Source: Bradyrhizobium sp. DOA9 (GTDB lineage: Bacteria; Pseudomonadota; Alphaproteobacteria; Rhizobiales; Xanthobacteraceae). Taken from it: a stretch of 64,000 nucleotides of DNA. How positions within the stretch are numbered: position 1 is the stretch's first letter; the number at the start of each line of letters is the position of its first letter. A program made the position numbers and the translations under genes. A model generated the notes under the pieces. It worked only from the letters and a program-made list of their open reading frames with translations. It ran no database searches and was not told the origin of the DNA. The stretch spans positions 7,012,741 to 7,076,740 of the forward strand of contig NZ_DF820425.1 of the NCBI RefSeq assembly GCF_000617845.2. The letters run 5' to 3'. Of this stretch, positions 8,171-17,086 are shown piece after piece.

Positions 8171-8770
8171 TCAGTGGCGCGGCGACAGACCGGCGATGAC
8201 GAAATCGATCATCTGGTCGATGGTCGGGCCCGGCTTGGTGGCGCACTGGGCGATCATCTGGGGGTGGAAGAAGCGGATCATCGCGGTGCATGAGCACAGC
8301 GCAGCCTGCTGCAGGTCCGGCGCCTCGAACTCGCCGGAGGCGACGCCTTGCGCGATCATCTGGCCGATGACGCCGGCGATGCACTCCATATGGGCAACGC
8401 AGACGTCCCAGTCCTCCTCCATCGCGATCGCGACCATCTCGTGCAGCTTGTTGTCGCCAACATAGCGCTCGGTGTTCATACGATGGATGGTGGTGAGCAA
8501 CTCGCGGAAGCGCTCCTTCACCGGACCGGGCTTTGCCACGATCCGCTGCGCCTCCAGCTCGACCTCGCCCATCAGCGAGCGGGCCACCGCCTGATGGATC
8601 GCCTTCTTCGATTCGAAGAAGCGATACACGTTGGCGGGGCTCATCCTGAGCTCCTTGGCGATGTCGCCGACGGTCGTCTTCTGGTAGCCGATCTGGCGGA
8701 ACAGCCGCTCGGCCACCTCGAGGATGCGATCCCGGGTGTCGACTTCGATATGTTCCGAAACAAGGGCCAT
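8171..8770 (-). CDS. TetR/AcrR family regulator of the RND operon
   Basis: 199 residues. The N-terminal helix-turn-helix is at about 14-60: RILEVAERLFRQIGYQKTTV, then GDIAKELRMSPANVYRFFESKKAI. The C-terminal ligand domain is all-helical and ends in an IDQMIDFVIAGL segment. It starts 33 bases after the RND pump stop, so it is the third gene of the adaptor-pump-regulator operon. It probably represses that operon until an effector binds. The candidate operator is the TTGACT/AGTCAA inverted repeat at 13264-13288. The effector is unknown. Confidence 0.85.
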   Translation of the reverse strand: MALVSEHIEVDTRDRILEVAERLFRQIGYQKTTVGDIAKELRMSPANVYRFFESKKAIHQAVARSLMGEVELEAQRIVAKPGPVKERFRELLTTIHRMNTERYVGDNKLHEMVAIAMEEDWDVCVAHMECIAGVIGQMIAQGVASGEFEAPDLQQAALCSCTAMIRFFHPQMIAQCATKPGPTIDQMIDFVIAGLSPRH

Positions 8771-8803
8771 CAGTCAGGACTCGCTGGTCAGCAGTCTTCT
8801 CAT

Positions 8804-11800
8804 CTATTCAGCCGCTTCGGCAAGCGGAATTGCGTGCGGGTCATCGCTCCCATGCTGCGGCGCGGCAGGCTGTTCGGGCGTGCCTGCCTCGTCCAGGCTC
8901 TTGCGGAACCAGAGGGCGTACAGGCCCGGCAGGTACAGCAGCGTCAGGAAGGTCGCGACGAACAGGCCGCCCATGATGGTGATCGCCATCGGGCCCCAGA
9001 AGGCCGAGCGCGACAACGGTATCATGGCGAGGATCGCGGCGAGCGCCGTCAGCACCACCGGCCGGGCGCGGCGGACGGTCGCCTCGACGATCGCCTCGCG
9101 CCGGGTCAGGCCGTGGCTGACGTCGGTCTCGATCTGGTCGACCAGGATGACCGTGTTGCGCATGATCATGCCGGCGAGCGCGATCAGGCCGAGCAGCGCC
9201 ACGAAGCCGAACGGGGCATTGGCGACGTTGAGCCCGAGCGAGGCACCGACGATGCCGAGCGGCGCGGTCAGGAACACCAGGATCAGGCGCGAGAAGCTCT
9301 GCAGCTGGATCATCAGCAGCGTCAGCATCACCATGACCATCACCGGGAAGAGGATGAAGATCGAGGCATTGCCCTTGGCGGATTCCTCGAACGCGCCGCC
9401 CGCCTCGATGCGGTAGGCCGGCTCGAGATGATCCTTGATCGGCTTCAGCTTCGGCGTGATCTGGTTGGTCACGTCGGGCGCCTGCACGCCGTCGACGACG
9501 TCGGAGCGCACGGTGATCGCCATGTCGCGGTTGCGCCGCCACATGATCGGCTCCTCGTGGGCGTACTCGATCTTGGCAATCTGCTGCAGCGGCACGGCGA
9601 CGCCGTTCTTCGAGGTGATGGTGAGGTCGCCGACGCCGCCGAGGTCGAGGCGTTCGGACGGGATCGCGCGGGCAACCACGCCGACCTTCTCGATGCCGTC
9701 GCGCACGGTGGTGACCTGCGAGCCCGAGATCAGCATCGCCAGCGCCTGCGAGACGTCCTGCGGGGTCAGGCCCATGGCGCGGGCGCGATCCTGGTCGACG
9801 ACGAGCTTGAGGTAGGGCGACTGCTCGTTCCAGTCGAGCTGCACGTCCTTGACGCTCTTGTTCTCCCGCATGACGTCGCGGACCTGATAGGCGATCTCAC
9901 GCACCTTGTTGGCGTCGGGGCCGATCACGCGGAACTGGACGGGAAAGCCCACCGGCGGACCGAAATTGAAGCGGTCGACGCGCACGCGTGCCTCGGTCAG
10001 GAAGCCCTCGGCGGCCGCGGTCTCGATCTTGGCCTTGATGCGCTCGCGCGCCTCGACGCCCTTGGCGACGATGACGATCTCGGCAAAGGCCTCGTTCGGA
10101 AGCTGCGGATTGAGGCCGAGCCAGAAGCGCGGCGAGCCCTGGCCGACATAGGCAGTATAGGTCTCGATGTCCTTGTCGTCCTTGAGCAGCGTCTCGGCCT
10201 TCTTCACCGCCTTCTCGGTGACGTTGAAGGCGGTGCCTTCCGGCAGGCGCAGCTGCAGGAACAGCTCGGGCCGCTCCGAGAGCGGAAAGAACTGCTGCTG
10301 GACATGGCCGAAGCCGACGATCGAGGCGACGAAGACGCCGACGGTCGCGGCCACCACGGTGATGCGATGGTTGACGCACCATGTCACGATGGCGCGCAAG
10401 CCGCGGTACATGCGGGTCTCGTAGACCGCATGCGGATCATGATTGTGATGCGCCTTCATCTCAGGCAGCAGCTTGACGCCGATATAGGGCGTGAAGATCA
10501 CCGCCACGAACCAGGAGGCGACCAGCGCGATCGCCACGATCCAGAAGATGCTGCCGGCATATTCGCCGACCGCTGAATTGGCAAAGCCGATGGGGAGGAA
10601 GCCAGCGGCCGTGACCAGCGTTCCCGTGAGCATCGGAAACGCAGTGGATTCCCAGGCAAAGGACGCCGCACGCATGCGATCCCAACCCTGCTCCATCTTC
10701 ACCACCATCATCTCGACCGCGATGATGGCATCATCGACCAAGAGCCCGAGCGCGATGATCAGCGCGCCGAGCGTGATGCGGTGCAGGTCGAGCGACATCG
10801 TGTTCATGACAATGAAGACGATGCCGAGCACTAGGGGCACCGACAGCGCGACCACGATGCCGGTGCGCCAGCCGAGCGCCAGGAACGAGACGAACAGGAC
10901 GATGACGAGCGCTTCCATGAAGGAATGCACGAACTCGCCGACGGCGTGCTCGACCACCTTGGGCTGGTCGGCGATCAGCTTGACGTCGACGCCCTGCGGC
11001 ACCGCCTTCATGAAGTCGGCCGTCGCCTTCTCGACCTCCTTGCCGAGCTCGAGGATGTTGGCGCCCTTGGCGGTGACGACACCGATGCCGATGGCGGGCT
11101 TGCCCTCCTGGCGCACGACGAAGCTCGGCGGATCGACATAGCCGTGGGTGACGGTGGCGATGTCGCCGAGACGGAACACCCGGCCGTTGCTCTCGACCGG
11201 CGTTTCGGCGACGGCCTTGGCACCGTCGAGCGCGCCGGTGACGCGCAGCGGCACGCGCTGCGAGGAGGTCTCGACCGTGCCGGCCGGCGTCACGTTGTTC
11301 TGCTTGGCGAGCGAATCGAACAGGGCCTGCGGCGTGATGCCGAGCGTGGCAAGCTTGGCATGGCTGAACTCGACGAAGATGCGCTCATCCTGGTTGCCGT
11401 AGACGTCGACCTTGGTGACGCCGGGCACCTTCAGCAGGCGCTGGCGGAATCCTTCGGAGACCTTCTTGAGCTGGGCATAATCGGCGCCGTCGCCGGTCAT
11501 CATGTAGAGGATGGAATCGACGTCGGAGAACTCGTCGTTGACGACGGGCCCGAGAATGCCGGACGGCAGCTGGCCCTGCACGTCGACCAGCTTCTTGCGC
11601 AGGAGATAGAAAAGGTAGGGCACGTCCTTCGGCGGCGTGTTGTCGCGGAAGGTGACCTGGAGTGCCGCGAAGCCGGGCTTGGAATAGGTCTGCACCTTCT
11701 CGAAATAGGGCAGCTCCTGGATCTTCTTCTCGATGGGATCGGCGACCTGCGCCTGCATCTCCTGCGACGTCGCACCCGGCCACATGACGGAAACGTTCAC

Positions 11801-11941
11801 CGTCTTGACCGTGAAGAACGGGTCCTCCGCGCGACCGAGCTTCTCATAGGAGAAGAAGCCGGCGACGCCGAGGATGATCATCAGGAAGAGCACCAGCGTC
11901 GGATGGCTGACGGCCCAGGCCGAAAGGTTGAAGCGCTTCAT
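8804..11941 (-). CDS. RND multidrug efflux pump, inner-membrane permease
   Basis: 1045 residues, normal for AcrB-type pumps, with twelve predicted membrane helices and two large periplasmic loops. GRAEDPFFTVKTVNVSVMWP follows the first helix. The proton-relay aspartates are in GLLVDDAIIAVEMM. The fourth-quadrant relay is GMIMRNTVILVDQIE, with Arg where AcrB has Lys940. I believe this Arg occurs in a subgroup of pumps, so it need not mean loss of function. It exchanges protons for drugs or other amphiphiles and works with the adaptor gene upstream. No outer-membrane channel gene is present here. The ATG at 11941 has GGAGA six bases upstream. Confidence 0.92.
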   Translation of the reverse strand: MKRFNLSAWAVSHPTLVLFLMIILGVAGFFSYEKLGRAEDPFFTVKTVNVSVMWPGATSQEMQAQVADPIEKKIQELPYFEKVQTYSKPGFAALQVTFRDNTPPKDVPYLFYLLRKKLVDVQGQLPSGILGPVVNDEFSDVDSILYMMTGDGADYAQLKKVSEGFRQRLLKVPGVTKVDVYGNQDERIFVEFSHAKLATLGITPQALFDSLAKQNNVTPAGTVETSSQRVPLRVTGALDGAKAVAETPVESNGRVFRLGDIATVTHGYVDPPSFVVRQEGKPAIGIGVVTAKGANILELGKEVEKATADFMKAVPQGVDVKLIADQPKVVEHAVGEFVHSFMEALVIVLFVSFLALGWRTGIVVALSVPLVLGIVFIVMNTMSLDLHRITLGALIIALGLLVDDAIIAVEMMVVKMEQGWDRMRAASFAWESTAFPMLTGTLVTAAGFLPIGFANSAVGEYAGSIFWIVAIALVASWFVAVIFTPYIGVKLLPEMKAHHNHDPHAVYETRMYRGLRAIVTWCVNHRITVVAATVGVFVASIVGFGHVQQQFFPLSERPELFLQLRLPEGTAFNVTEKAVKKAETLLKDDKDIETYTAYVGQGSPRFWLGLNPQLPNEAFAEIVIVAKGVEARERIKAKIETAAAEGFLTEARVRVDRFNFGPPVGFPVQFRVIGPDANKVREIAYQVRDVMRENKSVKDVQLDWNEQSPYLKLVVDQDRARAMGLTPQDVSQALAMLISGSQVTTVRDGIEKVGVVARAIPSERLDLGGVGDLTITSKNGVAVPLQQIAKIEYAHEEPIMWRRNRDMAITVRSDVVDGVQAPDVTNQITPKLKPIKDHLEPAYRIEAGGAFEESAKGNASIFILFPVMVMVMLTLLMIQLQSFSRLILVFLTAPLGIVGASLGLNVANAPFGFVALLGLIALAGMIMRNTVILVDQIETDVSHGLTRREAIVEATVRRARPVVLTALAAILAMIPLSRSAFWGPMAITIMGGLFVATFLTLLYLPGLYALWFRKSLDEAGTPEQPAAPQHGSDDPHAIPLAEAAE

Positions 11942-12010
11942 CGCACTCTCCGAAAGACGATCCAGTTGCAAACAACGACAGCCGCTCTGCTTAAACCGTC
12001 GTCGCGAGGC

Positions 12011-12054
12011 AGCGAAGCAATCCAGGGGGCTGGGCAGGTTCTGGATCGCTTCGC
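12011..12054. repeat. Degenerate family B palindrome inside the RND operon
   Basis: AGCGAAGCAATCCAG (12011-12025) faces CTGGATCGCTTCGC (12041-12054), with one mismatch. It lies in the 180-base gap between the adaptor and pump genes. This could lower or process the downstream message. Confidence 0.55.
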
Positions 12055-12121
12055 CGCTTCAGCCTCTGCTTAGGGACAAGGGCCGAAACTCACCTCACAC
12101 GACGAAACTCGTAAGAATTTC

Positions 12122-13228
12122 CTAGAACGACAGTGACGACACGATCCGCACCCGCTGACCGGGATCGAGCTTCTGCACGCCGAGGGCGACGATCTTGGCG
12201 CCCTCTTCCACGCCGCCGGTGATGACGACGTCCTTGCTCTCGTAGGACTTCACCGTCACCGGCTTCAGCGCGACGGAGCCGTTGTCGTCGACGACGTAGA
12301 AGGACGGCTTGCCGCCTTCGTTGAACAGAGCCGACAGCGGCAGCCGCGCGACGCGCTCGCTGGCGGCATCCGACAGCGTCAGCGTCGCCGTCATGCCGAG
12401 CGCGACCTTGTCGTCGGCTTCGGGCAGCGAGAACTTTGCCAGATAAGTGCGCGTAGCCGGATCGGCCGCCGGTGCGATCTCGCGCAGCTTGGCCGCGTAC
12501 TTCTTGTTCGGCTCGGACCAAAGAGTGACGCTGGCGACGCCCGACTTGGCGCGTCCAACCAGCGTCTCAGGGATCGCGACGACCGCTTCCTTCTCGGCAA
12601 AGCGGGCGACACGGATCGAAGCCTGGCCCGCGGAGACCACCTGGCCGGGCTCGATCAGCGTTGCGGTGACGACGCCACGGGCGTCGGCAACAAGCGTCGC
12701 GTAGGAAAGGGAATTCTTGGTCAGCTCGACCGAGCGCTCGGCCCGGTTTAGGCGTGCACGGGCCTCGTCCGCAGCGGCGCGACTCGAATCCAGCTGCGCA
12801 TCGGTGGTCCAGCCCTTGGCCTTCAGATCCTTGGCGCGCTGCTCGGCAGCGGCGGCCTGGGCCAGCACGCCGGTTGCGGCGGTCTGCTCGGCAACGGCCT
12901 GCTCGGCCTGGAGCTTCAGGTCGACCTCGTCGAGGGTCGCAAGCGGCTGGCCGACTTCGACCGTCTGGCCGACTTCGACGAGGCGCTTGGCAACCTTGCC
13001 GGCGACGCGGAAGCCGAGATCGCTCTCGATCCTGGGACGGATGGTGCCGACGAAGCTGCGCTCCGGGGTCTCGGAAGCGTAATGGGCGGTTGCCACCAGA
13101 ACCGGCCGCGGCGGCTCGGCCTTCTCGGCGACGGTGTCATTGCACCCTGCCAGCGAAACGGCCATCAGGGCGAGCGCGGCTCCTGCCAAAAGCTTGGAAT
13201 AGCTCGACAAAATCGACCGGACGAACAT
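12122..13228 (-). CDS. RND efflux periplasmic adaptor, HlyD/MFP lipoprotein
   Basis: 368 residues. The N-terminus MFVRSILSSYSKLLAGAALA continues to a lipobox, SLAGC, so the mature protein is probably a lipoprotein anchored to the inner membrane. The lipoyl half-motifs are around GFRVAGKVAKRLVEVGQTVE and ATLIEPGQVVSAGQASIRVA. Between them is an Ala/Glu-rich coiled-coil hairpin (about 95-165), and a beta-barrel domain with PETLVGRAKSGVASVTLW follows. It links the RND pump to an outer-membrane channel. The ATG at 13228 has AGGAG nine bases upstream. It is the first gene of the operon; the predicted promoter and operator lie at 13260-13288. Confidence 0.9.
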   Translation of the reverse strand: MFVRSILSSYSKLLAGAALALMAVSLAGCNDTVAEKAEPPRPVLVATAHYASETPERSFVGTIRPRIESDLGFRVAGKVAKRLVEVGQTVEVGQPLATLDEVDLKLQAEQAVAEQTAATGVLAQAAAAEQRAKDLKAKGWTTDAQLDSSRAAADEARARLNRAERSVELTKNSLSYATLVADARGVVTATLIEPGQVVSAGQASIRVARFAEKEAVVAIPETLVGRAKSGVASVTLWSEPNKKYAAKLREIAPAADPATRTYLAKFSLPEADDKVALGMTATLTLSDAASERVARLPLSALFNEGGKPSFYVVDDNGSVALKPVTVKSYESKDVVITGGVEEGAKIVALGVQKLDPGQRVRIVSSLSF

Positions 13229-13259
13229 CGTAGGACACTCCTGCATCTCGATTGAGAGG

Positions 13260-13288
13260 AATGTTGACTGTTCACTGATAAAAGTCAA
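13260..13288 (-). promoter_or_regulatory. Predicted promoter and TetR-type operator of the RND operon
   Basis: On the minus strand TTGACT (13288-13283) and AACATT (13265-13260) are 17 bases apart, a plausible sigma70 pair. The inverted repeat TTGACT...AGTCAA (13264-13269 and 13283-13288, 13 bases between) spans the promoter. This is where a TetR repressor would act. Confidence 0.45.
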
Positions 13289-13378
13289 TAATCGTCAGTC
13301 ATCAGGAATGCGTGATCGTTAAGGGGTGGTAAGGAGCAGCCTCTACGCACCGCTGGAAATTTGCGGGGTCTCCTGTTA

Positions 13379-13392
13379 GGTTACATGTAACC
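13379..13392. promoter_or_regulatory. Palindromic operator candidate before the toxin-antitoxin pair
   Basis: GGTTACATGTAACC is a perfect 14-base palindrome that ends eight bases before the antitoxin ATG (13401) and directly abuts its AAGGAAAA ribosome binding site. Antitoxins of this class usually bind such a site to repress their own operon. That role is inferred from position. Confidence 0.6.
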
Positions 13393-13400
13393 AAGGAAAA

Positions 13401-13628
13401 ATGCGCGTGAGCACTTCGAAGCCCAAGCCGTCTCGTCTGAAGGTCCAAGCTCACCGCGATCGATTGCGGGCGCAGGGACTGCGACCGATCCAGATTTGGG
13501 TGCCGGATGTGCGTTCGGCATCCTTCAAGGCGGAAGCCCATCGTCAATCGCTCGCCGTCGCGAAGAGTACTCAGGAATATGACGATCAAGCCTTCATCGA
13601 CTCCGTTTCCATGTTGAACGAAGAATGA
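13401..13628 (+). CDS. Antitoxin, MazE-like (DUF3018)
   Basis: 75 residues, strongly basic at the N-terminus: MRVSTSKPKPSRLKVQAHRD. It continues with RLRAQGLRPIQIWVPD, the hallmark of DUF3018-type MazE antitoxins, and ends in an acidic disordered tail (STQEYDDQAFIDSVSM) suited to wrapping the toxin. It should bind DNA and neutralise the toxin encoded next. Its stop overlaps the toxin start (ATGA at 13625-13628). AAGGAAAA precedes the ATG. Confidence 0.85.
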   Translation: MRVSTSKPKPSRLKVQAHRDRLRAQGLRPIQIWVPDVRSASFKAEAHRQSLAVAKSTQEYDDQAFIDSVSMLNEE

Positions 13629-13972
13629 AGCGCGGCGAGATCTGGACACTCGCTGGAGGCAAAGACTACGCGGGAAAGCCGCGACCTGCGGTCATCGTCC
13701 AGGATGACAGCTTCGACGCGGCGAACTCCGTCACGGTTTGCGCCTTCACGACCAACGATACTGAAGCACCTCTGTTTCGCTTGGCGGTCGACCCGACGGA
13801 AAACAATGGTCTAAGGGTTCTGTCCCGCCTGATGGTCGACAAGATCACGACTGTGCCCAGGTCCAAGATCGGAAAGTTGGTGGGACGCCTCGACGACGAA
13901 GACCTCTTGCGTCTCAACCGCGCGATGCTCGTTTTTCTTGGATTGGCTGGTCCGCAAAGAAGTACCGATTAG
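13625..13972 (+). CDS. mazF: Toxin of the MazF/PemK family (mRNA endoribonuclease)
   Basis: 115 residues, normal size. MKRGEIWTLAGGKDYAGKPR followed by PAVIVQDD is the MazF N-terminal signature, with the RP-A-V-I-V strand. RVLSRLMVDKITTVPRSKIG carries the conserved central block. The family cleaves single-stranded RNA at short motifs and stops growth when the antitoxin is lost. The gene overlaps the antitoxin by four bases. The pair is wedged between the RND operon and an MFS gene and may be a mobile or stabilising module. The cleavage motif cannot be predicted. Confidence 0.88.
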   Translation: MKRGEIWTLAGGKDYAGKPRPAVIVQDDSFDAANSVTVCAFTTNDTEAPLFRLAVDPTENNGLRVLSRLMVDKITTVPRSKIGKLVGRLDDEDLLRLNRAMLVFLGLAGPQRSTD

Positions 13973-14022
13973 CCCGTTGCCCGGATTTCATTGCACTCCC
14001 TCCCGGCGACACCAGGACCGCG

Positions 14023-15363
14023 CTATCGCCCCTGGCCGGCGAATTCGTGCTTGCTGTCGTGGCCGCCGAAAAAAACGAGAATGCCCGCGATCAGAGGCAA
14101 CACGGCAAGGACGAGTAGACCGGTCGAGGTCTGCCCCGTCGCTTCCTTGACCCAGCCGATCAGGTAGGGCCCGCCGAAGCCGGCGAGGTTGCCGATCGAG
14201 TTGATCAAGGCGATCGCGCCTGCGGCCGCAGTGCCGGAGAGCCAGGCGGTCGGCAGCGTCCAGAACACGCCGAAGCAGCAGAACACGCCCATCGCGGCGA
14301 TCGTCAGCGCCGCCATCGTGAGAGTCGGATCAGTCAGATGGGAGGACACGGCGAGGGCGACCGCGGTGAGCAGCAGCGGCGCGCCGACATGCATGACGCG
14401 CTCGCGGCTCGCATCCGAATGCCGCGCCCACAGGATCATAGCGATGGTGCCGAACAGATACGGGATCGCGGTGACGAAGCCGGTCTGGGCGTTGGTGAGG
14501 CCGAACGCCTTGACGATCTGCGGCAGCCAGAACTGCATGCCATAGAGCGCGCCGACGAAGCCGAAATAGATCAGGCTGAGCGCGATCACCTTCGGTGAAG
14601 ACAGCGCCTCCCCGAGCGAGAAATGCTTCACCGCCTGCTTGGCCGCTACTTCCGAATCGAGCTTCGCCTTCAGCCAGGCCTTCTGCTCGGCCGAGAGCCA
14701 GTCCGCCTTCTCCGGCTTGTCGGTGAGGTAGAACCAGGTGACGATGCCGAGCAGCACCGACGGGATGCCCTCGATGATGAACAGCCACTGCCAGCCTTTC
14801 AGCCCCATCATGCCATCGAGCCCGAGCAACAGGCCCGAGATCGGCGCGCCGATCACGGTCGAGACCGGCACGGCGATGGCAAACGCGGCGAGGAAGCGGG
14901 CGCGATATTCGGCCGGATACCAATAGGTGAGATAGAGGATAATGCCCGGGAAGAAGCCGGCCTCGGCGACGCCGAGCAGGAAGCGCAGGACGTAGAAGCT
15001 CGTGACGCCGCTGACGAGCGCCATTAGGGCGGAGATGATGCCCCAGGTCACCATGATGCGGGCGATCCAGCGGCTGGCGCCGAATTTCTCCAGCGCCAGG
15101 TTGCTCGGCACCTCGAAGATGAAATAGCCGATGAAGAAGATGCCGGCGCCCCAGGAGAAGATCAGCGGCGTGAATTTCAGGTCGGCGTTCATGGTCAGCG
15201 CGGCGAAGCCGAGATTGACGCGGTCGAGATAGGAGAAGAAGTAGGCCAGCACCAGGAACGGAATCAGGCGCCAGGAAATGGCGCGGATGGTCGAGGTTTC
15301 GATGTCGCTCTTGCTGGCGCTCTCGGCACCGCCGGCGGAACCGGCATAGGTGGTCTGGCTCAT
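14023..15363 (-). CDS. MFS transporter, anion:cation symporter type
   Basis: 446 residues with twelve predicted membrane helices. RLIPFLVLAYFFSYLDRVNL near residues 33-52 is the signature of the anion:cation symporter (phthalate/glucarate-permease-like) MFS family. The central cytoplasmic loop is around TDKPEKADWLSAEQKAWLKA. Such carriers bring in organic anions such as tartrate, 4-hydroxyphenylacetate or aromatic acids; the substrate here is unknown. It is convergent with the toxin gene and divergent from the DUF2809 gene. The ATG at 15363 is followed by a polar 30-residue tail. Confidence 0.85.
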   Translation of the reverse strand: MSQTTYAGSAGGAESASKSDIETSTIRAISWRLIPFLVLAYFFSYLDRVNLGFAALTMNADLKFTPLIFSWGAGIFFIGYFIFEVPSNLALEKFGASRWIARIMVTWGIISALMALVSGVTSFYVLRFLLGVAEAGFFPGIILYLTYWYPAEYRARFLAAFAIAVPVSTVIGAPISGLLLGLDGMMGLKGWQWLFIIEGIPSVLLGIVTWFYLTDKPEKADWLSAEQKAWLKAKLDSEVAAKQAVKHFSLGEALSSPKVIALSLIYFGFVGALYGMQFWLPQIVKAFGLTNAQTGFVTAIPYLFGTIAMILWARHSDASRERVMHVGAPLLLTAVALAVSSHLTDPTLTMAALTIAAMGVFCCFGVFWTLPTAWLSGTAAAGAIALINSIGNLAGFGGPYLIGWVKEATGQTSTGLLVLAVLPLIAGILVFFGGHDSKHEFAGQGR

Positions 15364-15441
15364 GGCTTCCCCCGGGTTGTTGCTTTTCTTGGGCGTGAGG
15401 CGGTTTTGAGCATCGCGGGCAAAGAGTCAATGGAGCGAGCA

Positions 15442-15900
15442 ATGCACGGAGCGCAGCCGGATCAACCTGTGGCGCCGATGCGGATCTCGCTGATCCGCGC
15501 CGGCCTCGCCCTCGCGGTGATCGTCTGCGGGCTGTCACTGCGCTGGTACGGATTCCCGCTCGGGTTTCCAGCCTTCGTCGTGAAGTATGGCGGCTCGCTG
15601 CTGTGGGCCACGATGGTGTTTCTGCTGGCCGGAGCCGTGCTGCCGCGACTCACGCGGACGCAGATTGCGGCGATCGCGGCTGTGATCGCGGTCGTCGTGG
15701 AATTCTCCCGGCTGGTGCACACGCCATGGCTCGATGCGTTCCGGCTGACCACCGCCGGCGCGCTGCTGCTCGGGCGCATCTTTTCGCTATGGAATTTGGT
15801 CGCTTATCTCATCGGTATTGTCGTCGGCGTCTGGCTCGACGGCTGCGCCGCACCATTGCGCACGCTCAACCCGCAAACGGCCGGCTCGACCCGCGAATGA
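15442..15900 (+). CDS. DUF2809 family membrane protein
   Basis: About 152 residues from the ATG at 15442 (MHGAQPDQ), chosen because GGAG lies six bases upstream; a TTG at 15406 and an ATG at 15430 are alternatives. Four to five hydrophobic helices are seen. FPAFVVKYGGSLLWATMVFL and EFSRLVHTPWLDAFRLT are the DUF2809 core blocks. The function of the family is unknown. Its last 35 bases overlap the convergent 3' end of the lacI-type gene. Confidence 0.75.
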   Translation: MHGAQPDQPVAPMRISLIRAGLALAVIVCGLSLRWYGFPLGFPAFVVKYGGSLLWATMVFLLAGAVLPRLTRTQIAAIAAVIAVVVEFSRLVHTPWLDAFRLTTAGALLLGRIFSLWNLVAYLIGIVVGVWLDGCAAPLRTLNPQTAGSTRE

Positions 15901-16900
15901 TCAGTTCCGTCGGCACGGTGAGACCACGGCCGCGCTCGATCTCGTCGCCGCGCATCCGCTCCAGCAGCATGGTCGCAGCGTGGCGGCCCATGGCTGACAG
16001 ATCCCACGCGATCGCCGTGATCGGCGGCGTGTACAATTCGGCGAGGTCGGAATCGCTGCCGGCCACGACCGAAATCCCGTCCCCAACGGCAACGCCCATC
16101 GTCCGCAGCGCGCGCAGGCAGCCACTGAGCGTGTCCATCGCAGCGACGAAGAGCGCCGTCGGAGGCTCCGCAAGGCTCATGAGCGAGGCCGTCGCCCGAT
16201 AGGCGTCCTCACTCGAAAGCACATCGTCTCGCAACAGCCTCGGATCCGGCGCGATGCCCGCCTCCGCGTACGCCGCACGAAAGCCCTCGAGGCGGCTTCG
16301 CGACGGAAAGGCCTTGAGGTCGCCGACCAGCATGGCGATCCGCCGGTGCCCGAGACCGAGCAGATGGCTGATCGCCAGACGGGCGCCCGCGCGATGATCG
16401 GCGGTGACGCGATCGAGCGCCTCGATGCGATCGCGGTCGATGAGCAGCACCGGCATCGGCGCCTCCGATAGCGCCTCGCGGACGTCCCGGTGCTGCTCGT
16501 CGCTCAGCGTCATCATCACGCCGTCCACGCGGCGCCTGCGGAAGCCACGCAGCAAGGCGATCTCGATTTCGGGCCGGTTGGTCGTGCTCGCCAGCAGCAA
16601 GGTGTACCCGGCTTCGCGCAGGACCGCCTCGGCCTCCTTGATGAACAGGGCAAAGCGCGGGATGTCGAAATCACGGATGGCGCAGGCCACCAGCCGCGAC
16701 CGGCCCGCGCGCATGCTCTGGGCCGTGACATCGACCTCGTAGCCGAGCTGCGCCATCGCCCTTTCGACGCGCTCGCGCAGCTCCCTGGTCACCGCGGGAT
16801 GATCGTTGAGCACACGGGATACCGTGCCGACCGCGACACCAGCCTCCCGGGCGACGTCCTTGACCTTCACGGTTTGCGATCGTGGCGCGTGCGACGGCAT
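15866..16900 (-). CDS. LacI family transcriptional regulator
   Basis: 344 residues. The helix-turn-helix VKDVAREAGVAVGTVSRVLN (about 13-32) and hinge AQSMRAGRSR lead into a periplasmic-binding-protein-like effector domain with LGLGHRRIAMLVGDLKAFPS. The family binds palindromic operators and leaves them when a sugar or other small effector binds. Two identical TGAACCGGTTCA palindromes lie in the intergenic region between this gene and the divergent dehydrogenase gene. It therefore probably regulates both itself and that gene. The effector is unknown, perhaps the substrate or product of the neighbouring dehydrogenase. Confidence 0.9.
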   Translation of the reverse strand: MPSHAPRSQTVKVKDVAREAGVAVGTVSRVLNDHPAVTRELRERVERAMAQLGYEVDVTAQSMRAGRSRLVACAIRDFDIPRFALFIKEAEAVLREAGYTLLLASTTNRPEIEIALLRGFRRRRVDGVMMTLSDEQHRDVREALSEAPMPVLLIDRDRIEALDRVTADHRAGARLAISHLLGLGHRRIAMLVGDLKAFPSRSRLEGFRAAYAEAGIAPDPRLLRDDVLSSEDAYRATASLMSLAEPPTALFVAAMDTLSGCLRALRTMGVAVGDGISVVAGSDSDLAELYTPPITAIAWDLSAMGRHAATMLLERMRGDEIERGRGLTVPTELIIRGSSRPFAG

Positions 16901-16909
16901 GCCACCTTA

Positions 16910-16921
16910 TGAACCGGTTCA
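16910..16921. promoter_or_regulatory. LacI-type operator 1
   Basis: TGAACCGGTTCA is a perfect 12-base palindrome of the type bound by LacI-family proteins (central CG). It starts ten bases upstream of the regulator's ATG (16900), so it would block its transcription or initiation. Confidence 0.7.
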
Positions 16922-17006
16922 CCTCCTTGAGCAAGGCAGGACCACACTGGTTTGCACTGAAATTAGCCAATCAGCAGCATCCCGGTCCTCAAGATCAGAA
17001 TTATGA

Positions 17007-17018
17007 TGAACCGGTTCA
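17007..17018. promoter_or_regulatory. LacI-type operator 2
   Basis: This is a second identical TGAACCGGTTCA, extended here to ATGAACCGGTTCAT. Its centre is 97 bases from operator 1 and 74 bases before the dehydrogenase ATG (17087). Two sites at this distance allow looping by a tetrameric LacI protein. A start at 17003 for the dehydrogenase would put the operator inside its coding region, which is a reason to prefer 17087. Confidence 0.7.
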
Positions 17019-17086
17019 TTGACTCCGCAGCAGAACCCGGCACAATGGCCGTCGGCGGTGAAACGCCGCGCCAGGAGACCCCAGTG

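Noticed and set aside
8348..10576. A 742-codon plus-strand frame over the RND pump gene
   Set aside because: It is antisense to the pump and rich in Arg, His, Asp as mirror frames are.
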